Shown here piece by piece: positions 5,766 through 5,815 of a DNA stretch of 5,815 nucleotides; the first letter of the stretch is position 1; each line of letters starts with the position of its first letter. The stretch covers positions 1 through 5,815 of the forward strand of contig JACCUM010000241.1 in the NCBI GenBank assembly GCA_013811805.1, read 5' to 3'. The DNA is from Geodermatophilaceae bacterium (GTDB taxonomy: Bacteria; Actinomycetota; Actinomycetes; Mycobacteriales; Geodermatophilaceae). The position numbers were made by a program, and so were the translations under genes. The notes under the pieces were generated by a model. That model saw only the letters and a list, made by a program, of their open reading frames with translations. It did no database searches and was not told the origin of the DNA.

Positions 5766-5815
5766 AGCACGGCACCCGGTTAGCCCCCTGGTGAGCACTT
5801 CAGTGGGGAGAACTG

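Noticed and set aside
5791..5815. Possible start (GTG) of a plus-strand gene at the right edge
   Set aside because: Only 25 bases are visible, with no ribosome binding site and no recognisable peptide; it cannot be supported.

Overview
The window is a high-GC stretch with typical actinobacterial gene content. Pointers to Actinobacteria are the Ski2-like helicase with a DUF3516 C-terminus, the fmt-rsmB pair, a leaderless Phd/VapB-VapC toxin-antitoxin operon, and a scrap resembling the DUF222/13E12 family. The protein wording fits something like Propionibacteriales, but I cannot fix the genus.

Layout, left to right. (1) Bases 1-1890, + strand: the 3' three quarters of a DEAD/DEAH-type RNA helicase; its ATP-binding N-terminus lies outside the window. 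(2) Bases 1891-2442, no intact gene. This region holds a palindrome at the convergent junction, then on the minus strand the last two membrane helices of an MFS transporter, butted in a different frame against a short piece that looks like DUF222. (3) Bases 2443-4820, + strand: an intact fmt-rsmB operon (initiator-tRNA formylation and 16S rRNA m5C methylation) with a 5-nt gap between the genes. (4) Bases 4821-5082: a hairpin, then the last ~63 codons of an ATP-grasp acyl-CoA synthetase with no start or body. (5) Bases 5120-5742, minus strand: an intact vapBC module with an ATGA overlap and an extended -10 box placed for leaderless transcription. A perfect 12-bp inverted repeat covers the stop codons of both the ATP-grasp remnant and vapC.

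The main theme is a conserved translation/ribosome operon (fmt-rsmB) bounded on both sides by 3' ends of unrelated broken genes. The neighbours often seen in actinobacteria (priA or def upstream, rpe downstream) are absent. This looks like a rearranged locus, with a toxin-antitoxin cassette on its right edge. I found no clear evidence of a wholly new system. The best leads are the possible leaderless 12-codon upstream ORF coupled to fmt, the chimeric remnant junction, and the shared inverted repeat over two convergent stop codons.
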